From Trogon surrucura (Eukaryota; Chordata; Aves; Trogoniformes; Trogonidae): DNA of 64,000 nucleotides. A program made the translations under genes and the position numbers. Below, one piece after another: positions 48,325 to 60,400 of the stretch (positions within the stretch are counted from its first letter, which is position 1; every line of letters begins with the position of its first letter). The DNA is taken from the NCBI GenBank assembly GCA_020746105.1, contig CM036621.1, positions 49,386,264 through 49,450,263 on the forward strand. Reading direction: 5' to 3'. The notes beneath the pieces were generated by a model, which saw nothing but the letters and a program-made list of their open reading frames with translations, did not search any database and was not told the origin of the DNA.

Positions 48325-48960
48325 CAGGACAGGTCCTGAGACTCATTTTATTTAGCGTTTTCATCAGTTATCTTGGCACAAAGCAGAAGAATCAAACTAA
48401 TTAAACATTAATGGCACAAAGTTAGATGGCAGTTACCATACTGATGAGGATCACAATCACATACAAGAAGAGCTGGATGACATTATGGACTGGAGTAACA
48501 AAAATGAAATAAATTAAGATAGTAAGAAGTGCCAGGTCATGCCCTCGAGATTAATACAAATTTCTGCCATAAACTGAGGGCATGTGAGATATATTGGCTG
48601 GTCATAGGAAGATGATGGTCCTTCAGGGTGATACAGCCACACACATCAGTGTGAAGCAACCCCAGGAGAAAGAACACTGAGGCGGAAGATGGGTTGTATC
48701 AGCGTGAGCGATGATCTTATGAGGGGGCATTTTAACATCCCAGTTATCTGTCCCCACAAAACAAAGGCTGACAGAAATTATGCTGGGTTCACTTCAGCGG
48801 AAGGGCTGACATACACAGAAGAAGAAAAGGTATTCTTACTTTGGGGCTGGAACTCAGAATGAAGTCTCTAACTCTCTGGAGGGTAAGGTTCTGAAACAGT
48901 CTTTTGAAAGCTAATAATTTTTAAGGCCGATTTTATAAAAAGGGATTATCTGACATGTTT
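48325..48960 (+). repeat. Ancient CR1/L3-like LINE relic
   Basis: Heavily decayed but collinear with CR1/L3 ORF2 and 3' region. 'caggtcctgagactcatttt' and 'tagcgttttcatcagttatc' match the ..GPVLF.IFINDL.. motif region. Then come 'aagagctggatgacattatg', 'agaagtgccaggtcatgc', 'gaagatgggttgtatcag', and late 'ttctgaaacagtcttttga' with 'aaagggattatctgacatg'. No frame survives. Boundaries are approximate. Confidence 0.6.
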
Positions 48961-49859
48961 GCTTGCAATTACAGAGAAGTAAACATGCTCACCCAGGAGA
49001 GCTTCCTTTTACTTCTCCATTCTCTGTTTCTAATGGCCAAAAGCAGCTCCGTAAGACAGATGGAGCTTTGCTTCTTTTGCCAAGCTTTGATCTGAACTTA
49101 CAGATCTCAAAGACCAAGACAGTCAGGGACAACAAAGAAATGCAGTCCATCTCCCGCCCTACTGTGCTCTACTATTTCACCTCCAATAGCACTCCAATAG
49201 TGGATATAACTCTCTTTGGAGACCTCTGCAACCTCAGAGCAAACTGCTTAAAATAGGGAAAAAAATTTTCTATTTAATTCTTGAGTATTTTGGCAGTTAT
49301 ACTTCATGTGATCTCCCACATTATTTGAGTGTAGGTTTTCTGAAATCTTCATAAAATCCAAGCACACATTGCAAGAAATTACTATCTTTACAACCTGACA
49401 CTATGTCATATAATCACATACTAATGTAATTTTAAAAATTACTATTTTTCTTCTGATTGCAGCAGAAATGCTGCACATTCTGCCACACACATAAATCCAG
49501 CAGCACAGTGTCTTGCTCTGGAATATTTTAATGTACGACAGCGCATTTTTTTGTCTGACTGAAAAGTGAGCACTCGCTCGGTATTTGCTGTTCTCACAGA
49601 GGCTACTCTACAGTCTGGGCAGCAGAGAGGGTTATCTCATGTCACCAGCAAATGCTACACGACAGCCTCCTAGACAGTTCTAACTCCACCGGTTCACCAA
49701 TGGTTTAGTGACTGGAATCCAACAGTAGTTCCACTGTATCACTTGGAAATAAATGTACTGGAGTGTGGTGCTTTTCAACAAAGATTTCATATGCAGAGTG
49801 ATGTAACTATGAATTTTAAGTGGTCTAGTTTTAGCCTTTATTATAAACCCTCCAGGAAA

Positions 49860-50100
49860 GCTTAGTTTTCATCCTTCAGTCTTGGCAATTGTCGATATTC
49901 ATAACCAAAATGAAAGACATGAAATAGTGTTTAATAATAATTAAACATCATAACATTAGCTTTTATATTCTCTCAATTTATTAGCAAGAATTTTTGCTTT
50001 ATTCGCCAATGGGCAAAGAGCAATCGCTGATTTGTTATGAAGACAAAATTATTAAAATTGTCCTGACCTATTTTATTTCCCTACTTATGAGAGGATACCC
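49860..50100. other. AT-rich unique block, possible conserved non-coding element
   Basis: Repeat-free sequence with TAATAATTA-type clusters, 'cgccaatgggcaaagagc' and 'gacaaaattattaaaattg'. The texture is that of deeply conserved enhancers; conservation itself cannot be seen here. Confidence 0.25.
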
Positions 50101-51454
50101 CCTAAAATCACACTAAAATACTCTAAACTCTGCTTCCATAAATCAGAAGCCTTAAGAGAGCAAGGCAGCATTAAGACAAGCAAACCTTCAAAATGCTGAG
50201 TAATGCCTTTACTTCATCGATCTTTTACTCTGTCAAAATATTAGCTTTTTACTATACCACATTTTCCATGCCACATACAGCAATTACAACGTGACTGAAA
50301 AGAAAGGAAGCTCGACAGGTTATGCTCTTGTACGGTCTCCAGATTTTAATGAGGCTGACAAGTCTCAAGGACTCTCCTACTGCAATGGCAGTGCTGTTCT
50401 GCACAGTATTTCCCACAGCTGTGACACAAAGAACAATCAAGCTCACATCTTGCTTTTAAAAAATAAAGCAGCGTCTGCAAGGAGAAAAGGTAGAAAGCTG
50501 TATGTAGGTTAAGAGCGAACCATGGTGTAAATCCCACCGGATATTTGCCAGTAAGTACTCACGTATCTGAACTGGCATGTGCAGAATCATGTGCGTCCTT
50601 CCTTATCTGCATAATAAACATAATCCAATCTCTCTTGCCATTGCAGGGGAAAGAAGGCGACTGCAATTATACTGGGCCTAGCACAATGGCCTGAATTTAA
50701 TCATAGCTTCAGCCCTGACCTCTGTCTGATGGGAAATGGGCCTAATGCACTGCTGGACTGCCTGTGTTCACCTGTTGTTGGAGTTCATGCGGTAATTCTG
50801 TTATCACTCCAAGGAAAACCGACTGCAAAAGGCTTGGACAAAAAACACTGCTGCAACTGCTCACTGATGTAAACACAGCAGGCAAGGCTCTGCTTTTGTC
50901 AGCTACTTCTTTCAAATTTTTTTCTATTCCTGTTCCTCCCCACAGGCAGTGTTGCAGCTGTAGAACCCACAGGAACCAGTGTGTATCCAATTGTGTTGGG
51001 CGGCTTCACTCTGAAAGCAGCAGCTCTAGAATTTCTGAAGCCATCTCCAGTACCTCCTTTAATTCTCACCTCTCAAGAAGCACTGGCCTGGGAGTGCTGG
51101 ACTAACGGGCTGCCCCCCCCATCCACTCCTTAGGAAACGTCATCACCACACAGTGCAGTCATGCTTCCACCCCAAGCGAGTGCATTTTGCCTCCTCTGAC
51201 ATTTAGGGCAATATGACACGAACAAGAACTGTTCATTGCAGTGGCCTCATTTGCCATTTCTTCAACAGCAAGAAAACTCACACGGCATACTCCATCTGTT
51301 GTTATGAATTATGACCTTCCATTAGATGGAAATATAGTTTGGGGGCAGTCAGCGTTAGTACAATGCAGCTGCCCTCTAGCCAGAGGTCTGGGAGCCGCTG
51401 TGGTTTGGCTGCTCAAGATGTCTTTTCTATAGCTCCCAGAAATACAGCAGGCAT
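50101..51454. other. No gene seen
   Basis: Unique DNA with a C8 run near 51113. A plus-strand donor-like GCCA|gtaagtact at 50550 has no matching exon. Confidence 0.5.
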
Positions 51455-51650
51455 TTCAGAATCTCAGAATTCAGAGCTGGAGGGATGCTTAAGAGGTCAT
51501 TACTCCTTCTGCCATCTCAAGGCAAGATCAACTTTACCGCAACTCTTTGAGACAGATTTTTGTTCTTAGAGCTGTAAAATGTTGAAGCTCCCACAGCTCT
51601 TCTCAGCACTGTTTTTCAGCAATGGTTAAGCAACTTTCCTTAGAAATTCA
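51455..51650 (-). repeat. Ancient CR1/L3-like LINE 3' end, antisense
   Basis: On the plus strand, 'cagaatctcagaattcagag' and 'ctggagggatgcttaagagg' precede 'tctcaaggcaagatcaac', 'gacagatttttgttctta' and 'agcaactttccttagaaatt'. The order matches the reverse complement of old CR1/L3 3' ends (..agagctggaagggaccttaagaggtcat..ctcaaggcaggatcaac..aaacttttcctaat). Diverged, non-coding. Confidence 0.6.
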
Positions 51651-52265
51651 CTTATATGAGGAAGTTCACACCTCAAAAGGCTTAAAAACAGGTATTTCAT
51701 TCAGGGCCACACAATTACTGCAGGCAAGGCTGATGAAGGGAACTTGAGCTTGAGATGTCCTGACCCTTACAGCTATAATTCCCAGACTTTCTGATGGTAA
51801 GAAGCCTCAAGTGAGTCTTTCTTCACAGCCTTCCTGCTCCTTAAACTCTTGGAAAGCAAGAAGATCCTTCTCTGATAAAGTGAAATCAATATCTAACACA
51901 AGAATCGCTGGGAACATTTTTCTGTATTGCAGAGGGTTACAATGCAGACTGGAATAATTTACATTACAATTACCTGTCCTATTGTTGTAGAGAAGATCTG
52001 CAGAAAGTGTAACGCAGGGAAACATTTCACTCCGCTTGCTGAGTTTGAGTAATGTATAAAGAGTCATTCTGTGAAGACTCAGAGAGCCCAGCTGCCGCAA
52101 CGTGTGCAGGCACTATGCATTACCTCTAAAAATAGGGCATTGTGGAATAGGGTGGAAAAACGAAAAAGTCAGCAACAAAAAAGCCATCCCCAAATAGGCC
52201 TAATGTGAAGTCCTCCAGGTCTAGTACTCTCTCTTATGTTGTGTATACACCAGCTTTGATCTTAC

Positions 52266-52361
52266 CTGCCGTCCTTCACTATTGATAAAGTTGATAAAGT
52301 TCTCATCACAGATCAGCTCTGAGCTCTTGTGTTCTACAACATGAACAACAACCACAGGGCC
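52266..52361 (-). CDS. Best candidate coding exon in the window (96 nt, unknown product)
   Basis: On the minus strand, acceptor 'ctgttaactcccacag' is followed by 96 nt and donor CGGCAG|gtaagatc, both close to consensus. Frame 1 is open for all 32 codons; the other two frames have stops. That same frame is closed by a TAA nine bases upstream of the acceptor, so the open stretch fits the splice sites. Codon choice is coding-like (GAG CTG ATC TGT GAT GAG AAC). The peptide begins GPVVVVHVVEHKSSE, a beta-strand-like start, then LICDEN, and a local 9-bp repeat encodes NFINFIN. Both ends are phase 0. No family is recognised. The host gene would run leftward, with neighbouring exons far away or outside the window. 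Confidence 0.45.
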
Positions 52362-54035
52362 CTGTGGGAGTTAACAGATGAATTTGTTTCTTTTATATAC
52401 TCACAAAGGGCAGAATAAAACTTTCAAAAATTCAAACAGAAGGAAAAGCCTATTGAGAATCTATGTCACAAAACCACCGTACAAAATCATATCCATGATA
52501 ATTACAGCTTGATTTTAACTATAAAATCCATACAGAAGAAAAGTATGGAAACACCAGCTGTTTTGAGAACAGAAACCAATCCTGGCATTTGCTTCTCAAC
52601 AGCCAGTAGGCTCAGGAAGACTCGGCTTTCCTAAGCTTCAGCATCCTCACATGGGCCATACCCAGAGCAAGGCAACCAAGGGGAAGTTAGGACAGTTAAA
52701 AGTATGCTCCGACTTGGACCAGGAGCTGGGCAGATGCAAACTCACTCAGATTCACAAAATAGAATTCCTGCTTATAGAAATGAGGGCTGAGAGGTGACCT
52801 TACTGCATGTGGAAGCCTACGCAGAGCAGCCTAAGGGACTGACGGCAGGGAATTTGTCACTCTTATTAGATAAAGGCATAATCAAATCCATTCTCAAGAA
52901 AGCTGGAGAAACCCAGTCTGAAGAAAAGATGCAGTGTCATGGTGGTGTGCTGAGGTGCTTACTGAGGGCAGTGATGCACCACTTGAATTTTTTAGATGTT
53001 TTGCAGAAGAACTACTGGGGAAAAGCCTAACATCTGTATATACTAATTTGGTCGGATGTTTGCAGCCTGGGTATGGGATGACCTACCTCCTAATACCTCA
53101 AGATCTCTTTCAAAATGTTAATATTTCTTATTATTTCTGTATTTCTAAAGTGGCTCCTTCTGGCCTCAGAAGATGGAATTTGCCCTTGCTGAATGCTGCT
53201 GCGGTGTCCTTATCCAGTACCCGAATAGAGGCCAATGAATAACACGCCCCATTTGGCAAGTGCTTTCTCAAGTGTAAAAAAGTGCTTTTTCAAAGTGCCC
53301 CCCCCCCTTACAAAAATAAACCAAATTCACCATATTAACTGATAAACTGTGTACTAAAGTACTGACAAAATCAGCAATAAATAATAAAAGCGCAATTCTG
53401 CATTTTAAAAGAAGCCTGAGAACAGCAAGAGAGGTTATCACTTTAGTCCCCAGTAAGAAAAAGGATAAAACTGCAGTAAAATTGTGTACTATGTTTTTAA
53501 AAAGTGGTGAGATCAGGAGGAAAGCCACTGTAAGATTTCAAATTATTACATGGTATAGTATGAATTCTATAGGGATTGAAATGCTCACGTCTTTTTAAAT
53601 ATTCAGACGCTTCAGGTAATATTTCTATTACATGCAATAAAGTAAAAAGTCTCCAGAAGTACGTTTTCATTGTTCATCTGGTTGCTTAAGGAATTTCAGG
53701 AAAAAAAAAATCAAAGCCTATATCTTGATTTTTTTATTCATAGTGTACATATAGTGAAAAGCAAATCACAACAGGCAAAAAAGGTAGGAATTAAAAGCAG
53801 ATATTTGAAATAAAACCCCCTGAATGCTTAACTCTGACTGTTTAATATTTGGCTTCTTCCTATTCTGGAATATATTTTGATACTGCTGAAAATTGTTTTC
53901 TTTTAAAAAATGAGGCATAGCACATGCAGAGCCTTCTTTTCCGTAGTAACTTCAAACACTGAGGAGGCAAAAAAAAGGTTACCAGGTTACTGGTCACAGT
54001 GACTTTTTGAAAAATCTTATATGCCCAGAGACTCA
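52362..54035. other. No gene seen
   Basis: Unique DNA. About 30 bp near 52778-52806 ('gagggctgagaggtgacct') resembles CR1 but is too short to call. A C9 run lies at about 53300. Confidence 0.5.
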
Positions 54036-54075
54036 GAATGATTCAAATTGGAAGGGACCTTGGGAAGTCCAAGCT
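54036..54075 (-). repeat. Possible CR1 3'-tail fragment, antisense
   Basis: 'cagaatgattcaaattggaa' followed by 'gggacctt' resembles the last about 40 bp of CR1 read in reverse. It is too short to be sure. Confidence 0.4.
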
Positions 54076-54195
54076 TCTGCTTGAAATATTCTACGAGCAC
54101 TTTGGGAATCCTTTAGAAAATTAAAGCCATTCCCAGAAACCAAAGTCCAGAACTGAGATAGTGGCATCCTGGCAGCAAACAAGTCTTGCATCATC

Positions 54196-54651
54196 CAGGG
54201 TTGTATGAATAAAAGCACGGTCAGCTGATATGTCTTTAACTAAGGCCTCATTAGAATACATCCAGACACTGTACCCAGTTCTGGACTCCCAACAGAAGAA
54301 AGATATTGATAAATCTGAGTGAGTCAGTGGAGGGTCACCAAGATGGTCAAGGGCTGGAGCTCTTGCTGTTTGAGGTGGTGGATGGTGGGAGACTGGAGAC
54401 AAAGGGCATAAATTGAAACAAGAGAGGTTCAGATTGGATAAAAGGACATTTTTCTACAATGAGGACAGCCAAGCAGTGAAAGTAGCTAACCAGAGAGGCT
54501 GTACATGCTTCATCCTTGGAGGTTTTCAAGAGCAGGCTGGATAAAGCCCTCAAGCAGCCTCTGATGTCCTGTCTGACTGCTTTGGGCAGGAAGAAGCTGG
54601 ACTAAAGACCTCCTGCAGCTCCTTCCAACCAGATTTGCTTTACGATCCTAC
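54196..54651 (+). repeat. Older CR1 LINE, diverged
   Basis: 'aaggcctcattagaataca', 'cagttctggactcccaa', 'ggtcaagggctggagctct', 'gttcagattggataaaag', 'aaccagagaggctgta', 'ccttggaggttttcaag' and 'ctccttccaaccagatttgc' follow CR1 ORF2 and 3' UTR order. It carries several small deletions, and the tail is reduced to 'tacgatccta'. Clearly older than the 11.5 and 44.4 kb copies. Confidence 0.82.
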
Positions 54652-57058
54652 TTTCCCCACAACACTTGAGGCAAGTGAATTCTAAGAAAAATGGGAAAGC
54701 AAACAGGCATACAAGCTAGTAGAGAAGAAAAGAGAATTGCGAAAAACTTTCGTCATTCTTCAAGGTGACCCTTATACATTCTTGTATGTAAAATTCAGGA
54801 CATTGTTTGCTGTAAAAGCAGAACAACTTACAGTGCAGTTGGGGAAAAAAGATGGCAAAATTGGTCACCCAAAGCAAAAACCTCATATGCATATAAACAG
54901 ATGCTATCGTTGAAAGGGACATAAAAAGAGGGGGAACTAAGAATCAGGTAAAAGAGGAGACATTCTCTGGTTTTGCTCTTCTATTGAGTTATCTCCAAGA
55001 AGAGTTAAGCAGAAAGCAAAACGCTTTAAAACCTCAGGCACTGTATTGCAAGAGCTGTTTCAGTGAGACTCTAATACCTTCCTGAGCAGGATGAAGTGAA
55101 AAAAGGAAACTTCAAGGATTTAAAAGTAGGCTTACAGTCAATGCTTGCACAGACAGATGTGCACCATTCTGATGGTGAAGATGTTGTCCCAATACTTTAT
55201 TTGAGAGAAAAACCTATACTGTCCCCAAGGAGCTCAATTTTAAGAATTGGTAATCCATGTTTAATTCAGAGAATTACATAGAGAAGAGAAGCAGCATAGA
55301 GAAACTTGTCCAATACGCAGTTTTTTTGCTTGCTGTAAATCTGACAGATTCCCTGACATAGAGACCATGTAAGAGTCTCTTATAGTTTGTCTTTGAGAGC
55401 AGGGAAAACTTGAGACTGAAATGGAGCTTCAGATTCAGGGAAAAAAAAAACTACCACTTGAAGAAATTTCTTCAAATGGAGGCATCTCCAGTGTTAAGGT
55501 CAACTCTCACCTTGTACAAAACCACAGCAGTGACACAAAACATTAGAAACCCTGACATCTAACAGGCACAGCAACACAATCAATGGATGGGACTAGTCCT
55601 GCAACCACTGAAATGATGCTTGTGGCTTGATCCTTGCATCCTCACATCAAAACATCCTTTCCTCGCTCACTTCAGAAGCTTCCAAAATCCATCAGAGCTT
55701 ATGCTTTGCCCTACATATAGTAAGGGCCTTTACCAGGAGGAAATCTCAGGTTCAAGCAGAGAGATTTCAAAATAAATGGAAGCTTAAGAGTTCAGTGTGT
55801 CCATCCCTCCGGGCCTGAGGCAGAGAGACAGGCCATTTGGAGAAACAGCTTTTTGTGGGATACATCACGCCACAGAATGGGTACAGAGTGAAGGACTGTG
55901 ATTAAGCCAGGTTTTAGGGAGAACAAACACGGAATTTAAAACAGTGGAAAGACAGAAACTGCAGTGCCACAGCAGGAACCTCTGCTCGTTGGGGGGGGGT
56001 TCCATCTCTGATGTGTCCCCTAATCTGTGTCTGAATGGTATCTCTAAGAATTCTAATGTATTGAAGTGCTAGCAAAGAAGAAAAAAATCTTAATGCACAA
56101 AAACCACCCAGTCCTCTGTACTTGGTACAAAGATCTTTAGTACTAGCTGAGTGCAGAAAGGGGAAGCCAGTTTGCAGAACAAAATCTATCTGTATTAATA
56201 AATACCTGAATAGAAATCTGCCTTCAGGCTTGTTATACAAACTTGAGGATGCGAAATCTTATTCACAGTTCTCGAGATGTTTTTCCACTTTCCTTTTTAT
56301 TAAGGTACATATTTGCAGGATATAAAATTACAGTTATGAAAAAATACTGTGGGATTTCAGTTTAAATACAGAAAAATGGTTAACAGAGCATTTAAGAACC
56401 GTGCTTGTATCATATTCTACAGATCAAGATTCACTGATAGCTCTAGATGAATTATATGAAGAGTCAGCATTTCTGTCAGAAATGAGAAGACACAGAAATT
56501 ATTTGCCTTTGGAAACTGATTCTGCTGTTTTTCTTATATTAAAGTCAGGGTCCTATTAAGTCCTTGGATTTACTGTGACTGTGTCCTAAATCTTAGGCAA
56601 TGCCAATATTTTCCTCAATTTCTTTCCCACATATTGCAGCATACTTCTTCTTCTTTCTGTCAGCCTCCATAATTGGTGGAAGGTAAAAGAAAAGCCCAGC
56701 ATGGTGCTGAATCAATCTAATAGCGAGTTACAATGATTGCTGGTGGATCTGAACTCCTGGAGGGAACGGACTGCATTTTCACAAAAGGTAGTCATCTTTT
56801 TATTTTGCTTTCAGGGGCCTGGGAGGCACAAGCAGGGCAAGCAAACGGCGTTACCACTTAGCTCGGCGCAGCAGACAAGGGTGTTCAATGTCAGATCCAG
56901 GGTCCACCATGACGCATAAGGCAGGTGGATTTTTTGAGGGATTTCCTCCCCTTTCCTCCTTTTTATACATACCTTTTAATCCTATGCTTTTAGCTAGCTA
57001 ACTTCCATCTTACCTTCCCAAACAAGGAACTATGGGGAGGTAACCTGCTCAGAATAAG
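54652..57058. other. No gene seen
   Basis: AT-rich unique DNA with short homopolymers (A10 near 55441, G9 near 55991). Confidence 0.55.
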
Positions 57059-57086
57059 CCTCTGCTATATACTATTATAGCAGAGG
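57059..57086. repeat. Perfect 11-bp inverted repeat, 6-nt loop
   Basis: 'cctctgctata', loop 'tactat', 'tatagcagagg'. Could extrude as a short hairpin. It is not followed by a T-run in terminator fashion. Confidence 0.85.
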
Positions 57087-57479
57087 AGTAACTTTGAGCT
57101 GTGAACAGTTCCCAGAGGTCAGACCCTGAGTCCACTCTGCCGCTAGGTCAGCTTAGAGAATATTTAAACTTTTCTGGGTGCAGACATATATTAAACAACA
57201 AGGCTAAGATAAAAGAAACCATCTGAAAGGTTTCCCTTCGCAGTTACTGTTCAGCTACTGGTAAGCATGTGCGCCTTTCTTTTCTTTCCTGCTGGTGCTC
57301 TTTTTCATGCTTTTTTCTACTAGCATTTCTCTGTTTCGCTACCTGGTTTTATCCATTTGTATTGCAGAGAAGGGAAACTAAGCAAATTATAGAGTGAGCC
57401 AAAAGAAAAAGACAACAGCTTGAGGTTTTTAGCAAGAAAGGGTGTAATTTCATCCAGTAAGATGCACTTAAAATTTAAA

Positions 57480-57870
57480 AGCAAATCAAACCCTATTTAT
57501 AGTTATATAGATATACATCAGCTAAATAAAACATAACAGTTCAGATATTCTTGCTGAATTTCAATTACCGTAAGACCCCACACATTTTAGAAATAACATC
57601 AAACAACACTTATTAAGCCATCCGATACGGTGAAATACATCTTCAGATGTGTATTTAAACTTTTAAGGCAATTTATATAAAATTCAGATTTTGGCTCCCT
57701 TAGGAAAACACATTAATGATTTTTATGCTCATTTAAGATAGACACTTTCCTCCTGATAGATTCAAGTGCTAAACAGAAAATTGTTTAGACGATTTCAAGC
57801 ATTATTGCTCTCCAATATTAATGCAGCAGCGTACGAATAAATAAAATTAAGCACATTTTTCCTTTGGAAC
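57480..57870. other. AT-rich unique block, possible conserved non-coding element
   Basis: Repeat-free AT-rich DNA with motifs such as 'cacattaatgatttttatg' and 'ccaatattaatgcagcagc'. Called on texture only. Confidence 0.2.
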
Positions 57871-59829
57871 TCACTTAAACAGCAATACTCTAAAGTCATC
57901 CTGAACTCTACTTAAAAAGCGGGGTGGGTTTGTTGGGGTTTTTTTAGAGCAAAGCCAAAGTTACATACCAAAATGATGCAAATCAGACAGGGGCCTCTGC
58001 CTGCGCCTGTATGTACTGCTGTGAGAGGTTGTGCTAGTATATAATAAACAGTTTTTCCTTGTGCTCCCTTGTCAGCCATTGTTGGGATGACGTGCCCTCT
58101 CCTTGTTTGTCAAAGCAAAGTGAGACTGGACCTCCACTCCATCAGCAACTTAATAGAAACCGTCGCCACAGGAGGTAGAGAAGCCAGTAGCTCCCCACGC
58201 GCTCTATTCACTCAGCCTGCAATGATCCAACTTGACCTCCCTTGCTTGAATAAAACTAGGATTTCCTTATTTCTAAGCATAATTACGCATTTTACTCCAG
58301 TCGCTTCCACTCGCCAGGCTCTGACAACCTAAGAAAAGTGTATTGTGCTTGACGACCATTCGTCAGATCATCTGCAACTCTCCCTTTCAGCAAAGAGGTC
58401 TGCGAATATAAACAGCCATTTGATGCAGAAGTCTCCCATTCAACCAAACACACAAACACATACAAGTTCATTATTTTCAGCCTGAAATAAATCCATTCCC
58501 TCCACCTGGAATGGGAGAGTATCCCACTCATGCTTTAAGAACAGAATATGACAGCGAAGGAGAAAAAGAGCTGATGTATTACTCTTTGCTCAGCCCAAAT
58601 TGGAAACCTACACGCCCTAATGGTATTTTCGTTTCCGAATGAGCTCTTTGAATAATATTCCCTTCCCCTCTTTCCATTAGAATCTCCAGAAATTAATAAT
58701 TTAGTCTAGTCATACTGTAGGCCACATGAGTGGTAACTTTTGAATAAAACAATAACCATTCATACCCACATTTAAATTGCTGGAAGGCTTCTGAGGTTCA
58801 GTGCCAAATAACTAACCCATCTCAAGTGTCCGTAGTGACTGGGACTGAGGGAAAATGGCTGCAGCTCAGTCAGCATTAACTTCAGTTTATAAGTTTGGGT
58901 TTAATTTGTTATGTTGACTTGCCTGGGACTTTATATCCACAGGGAAAGGGACGGACACAGAGTTTTATTTGCAGTAACAGCATAACCGTGCCTTCTTCAG
59001 CTAAATAAAGCTCCCAGGGTTGCCATTCGCTCCTGTGACTTTTTGTACTGCCAGGTTACGGAAAGAGTTTTTAGATTGTGACCCTTCTGTCGGACCTTTA
59101 TGAGGATCTACAATCATGACGCTAATGTCAGGCAACGCAGTGAGCACGTGCACAAACTAAACTACTCTCAGTATCACTATGTTTGGAAATTCTGTATTTC
59201 AAGAGATTCAGCCAAATCTGTGACAGATTCAACATTTGGGGAATTGCAGGGTTCGCCACTACATCTTTTAAGTGTGATCAGGGTATGCGGTAGGCACAAG
59301 AAAAAAAAAGAATGAGAGGGAAAGAAAGAGAAAACATTTCTGTACACCACATCACTGTGCAAAACTTGATCCATACATTGCCAGGTACATTCCCTAGGAG
59401 CTGAGGTTGAAAGGGTGAAAACAGTTGCGTTTTATGACAAGGGAGCACAGTGACAGGTGCGAAGGCTCGATCCGCACCACCCTGGGGGGTTTAGTGCTCA
59501 GCGGTGAAGGAGCGATGTCCCATGAGCCAAGGAAACCTGCTCAGCAGTGACTGCACTCAGCTCGGCCTGCAGACTCACCTCGTGTTCACATGAATTAAAT
59601 TCTCCACTTTAGCACACCGGCTGGAAATACAGGCAGGGCTTAGTGACTATAATTTCAGACTCTGTGATATTAACACTAAAACAGGCACAGAGCATGTTCA
59701 GAATTAAACAGCCTGCTTTCCCCTCTTCTAAATGATGAGACAAAAAGGATTCAGATGTCTCAGACACAAGTGTATCAGAAGCAGGGGCTTATGGTAGTAA
59801 GAAGGAGTCTGTTACATGCCTGTTAGATG
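57871..59829. other. No gene seen; one weak exon-like segment
   Basis: The minus-strand segment 59579-59620 (42 nt, RCAKVENLIHVNT frame) has a good acceptor 'gcctgtatttccag' and donor ACGAG|gtgagtc. Positions 58600-58780 are AT-rich with conserved-element texture. Neither is proven. Confidence 0.45.
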
Positions 59830-60400
59830 CTTCCAGATTCTCAAAAGCATTACTTTAATTTTGCCACTTATTTCCATTATTCTCTTCCTGCTTATTCCCA
59901 AAGCCAATTAAAATGCAAACAGGAGATTTTAAAGGCTTCAGATAGATAACAGCAGCAAGACAAGCGAGGCATGGGACAGCACTGAAATATGGCTCTTTAA
60001 TGCAAGCATATTAATAGAAATAATTGGATTTCTAAAGTCTCACAATTGCAAGCGTTACCTTTTATCGTCCATTAAATCAATTGACAGTCTCCACTTGTTA
60101 TTTCAAAAGTGTTATTCTTATTTCATGAGAGTGCTAAACATACCCGGTTTGCTCTAATGAAAGTTGTGGAGTTTTCTTCTGAAGTACATACTAGGCTCAT
60201 AGCATGGGATATATCCAATGGATTCATTAAAGCCATTATGGTAAATGCTGGCCTCAAAGAAAGTAAACTCTCAGTTTTGGTTTTAGTGGGGCCAGATGCT
60301 GGAACTTGCCTGAATTTCAATGGGAAGCTTATAGCGTCTAACACCCTCGGGAAATCCCTGCCTTATCCTGCTGTTGATTTCTGAACTTAACATCATCTTC
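59830..60400. other. AT-rich unique block with a 92-codon open frame
   Basis: The left part (59840-60100) is AT-rich with TTAAT and AATTGG motifs, typical of conserved non-coding DNA. From 60109 a plus-strand frame of 91 codons ends at 60384, including a segment like LVLVGPDAGTCLNFNGK. The minus strand is also open over most of it. There is no strong Kozak or splice context. I do not call a gene. Confidence 0.25.

Noticed and set aside
52778-52806. Separate CR1 fragment
   Set aside because: Only about 25 bp resemble CR1 and the flanks do not continue the match.
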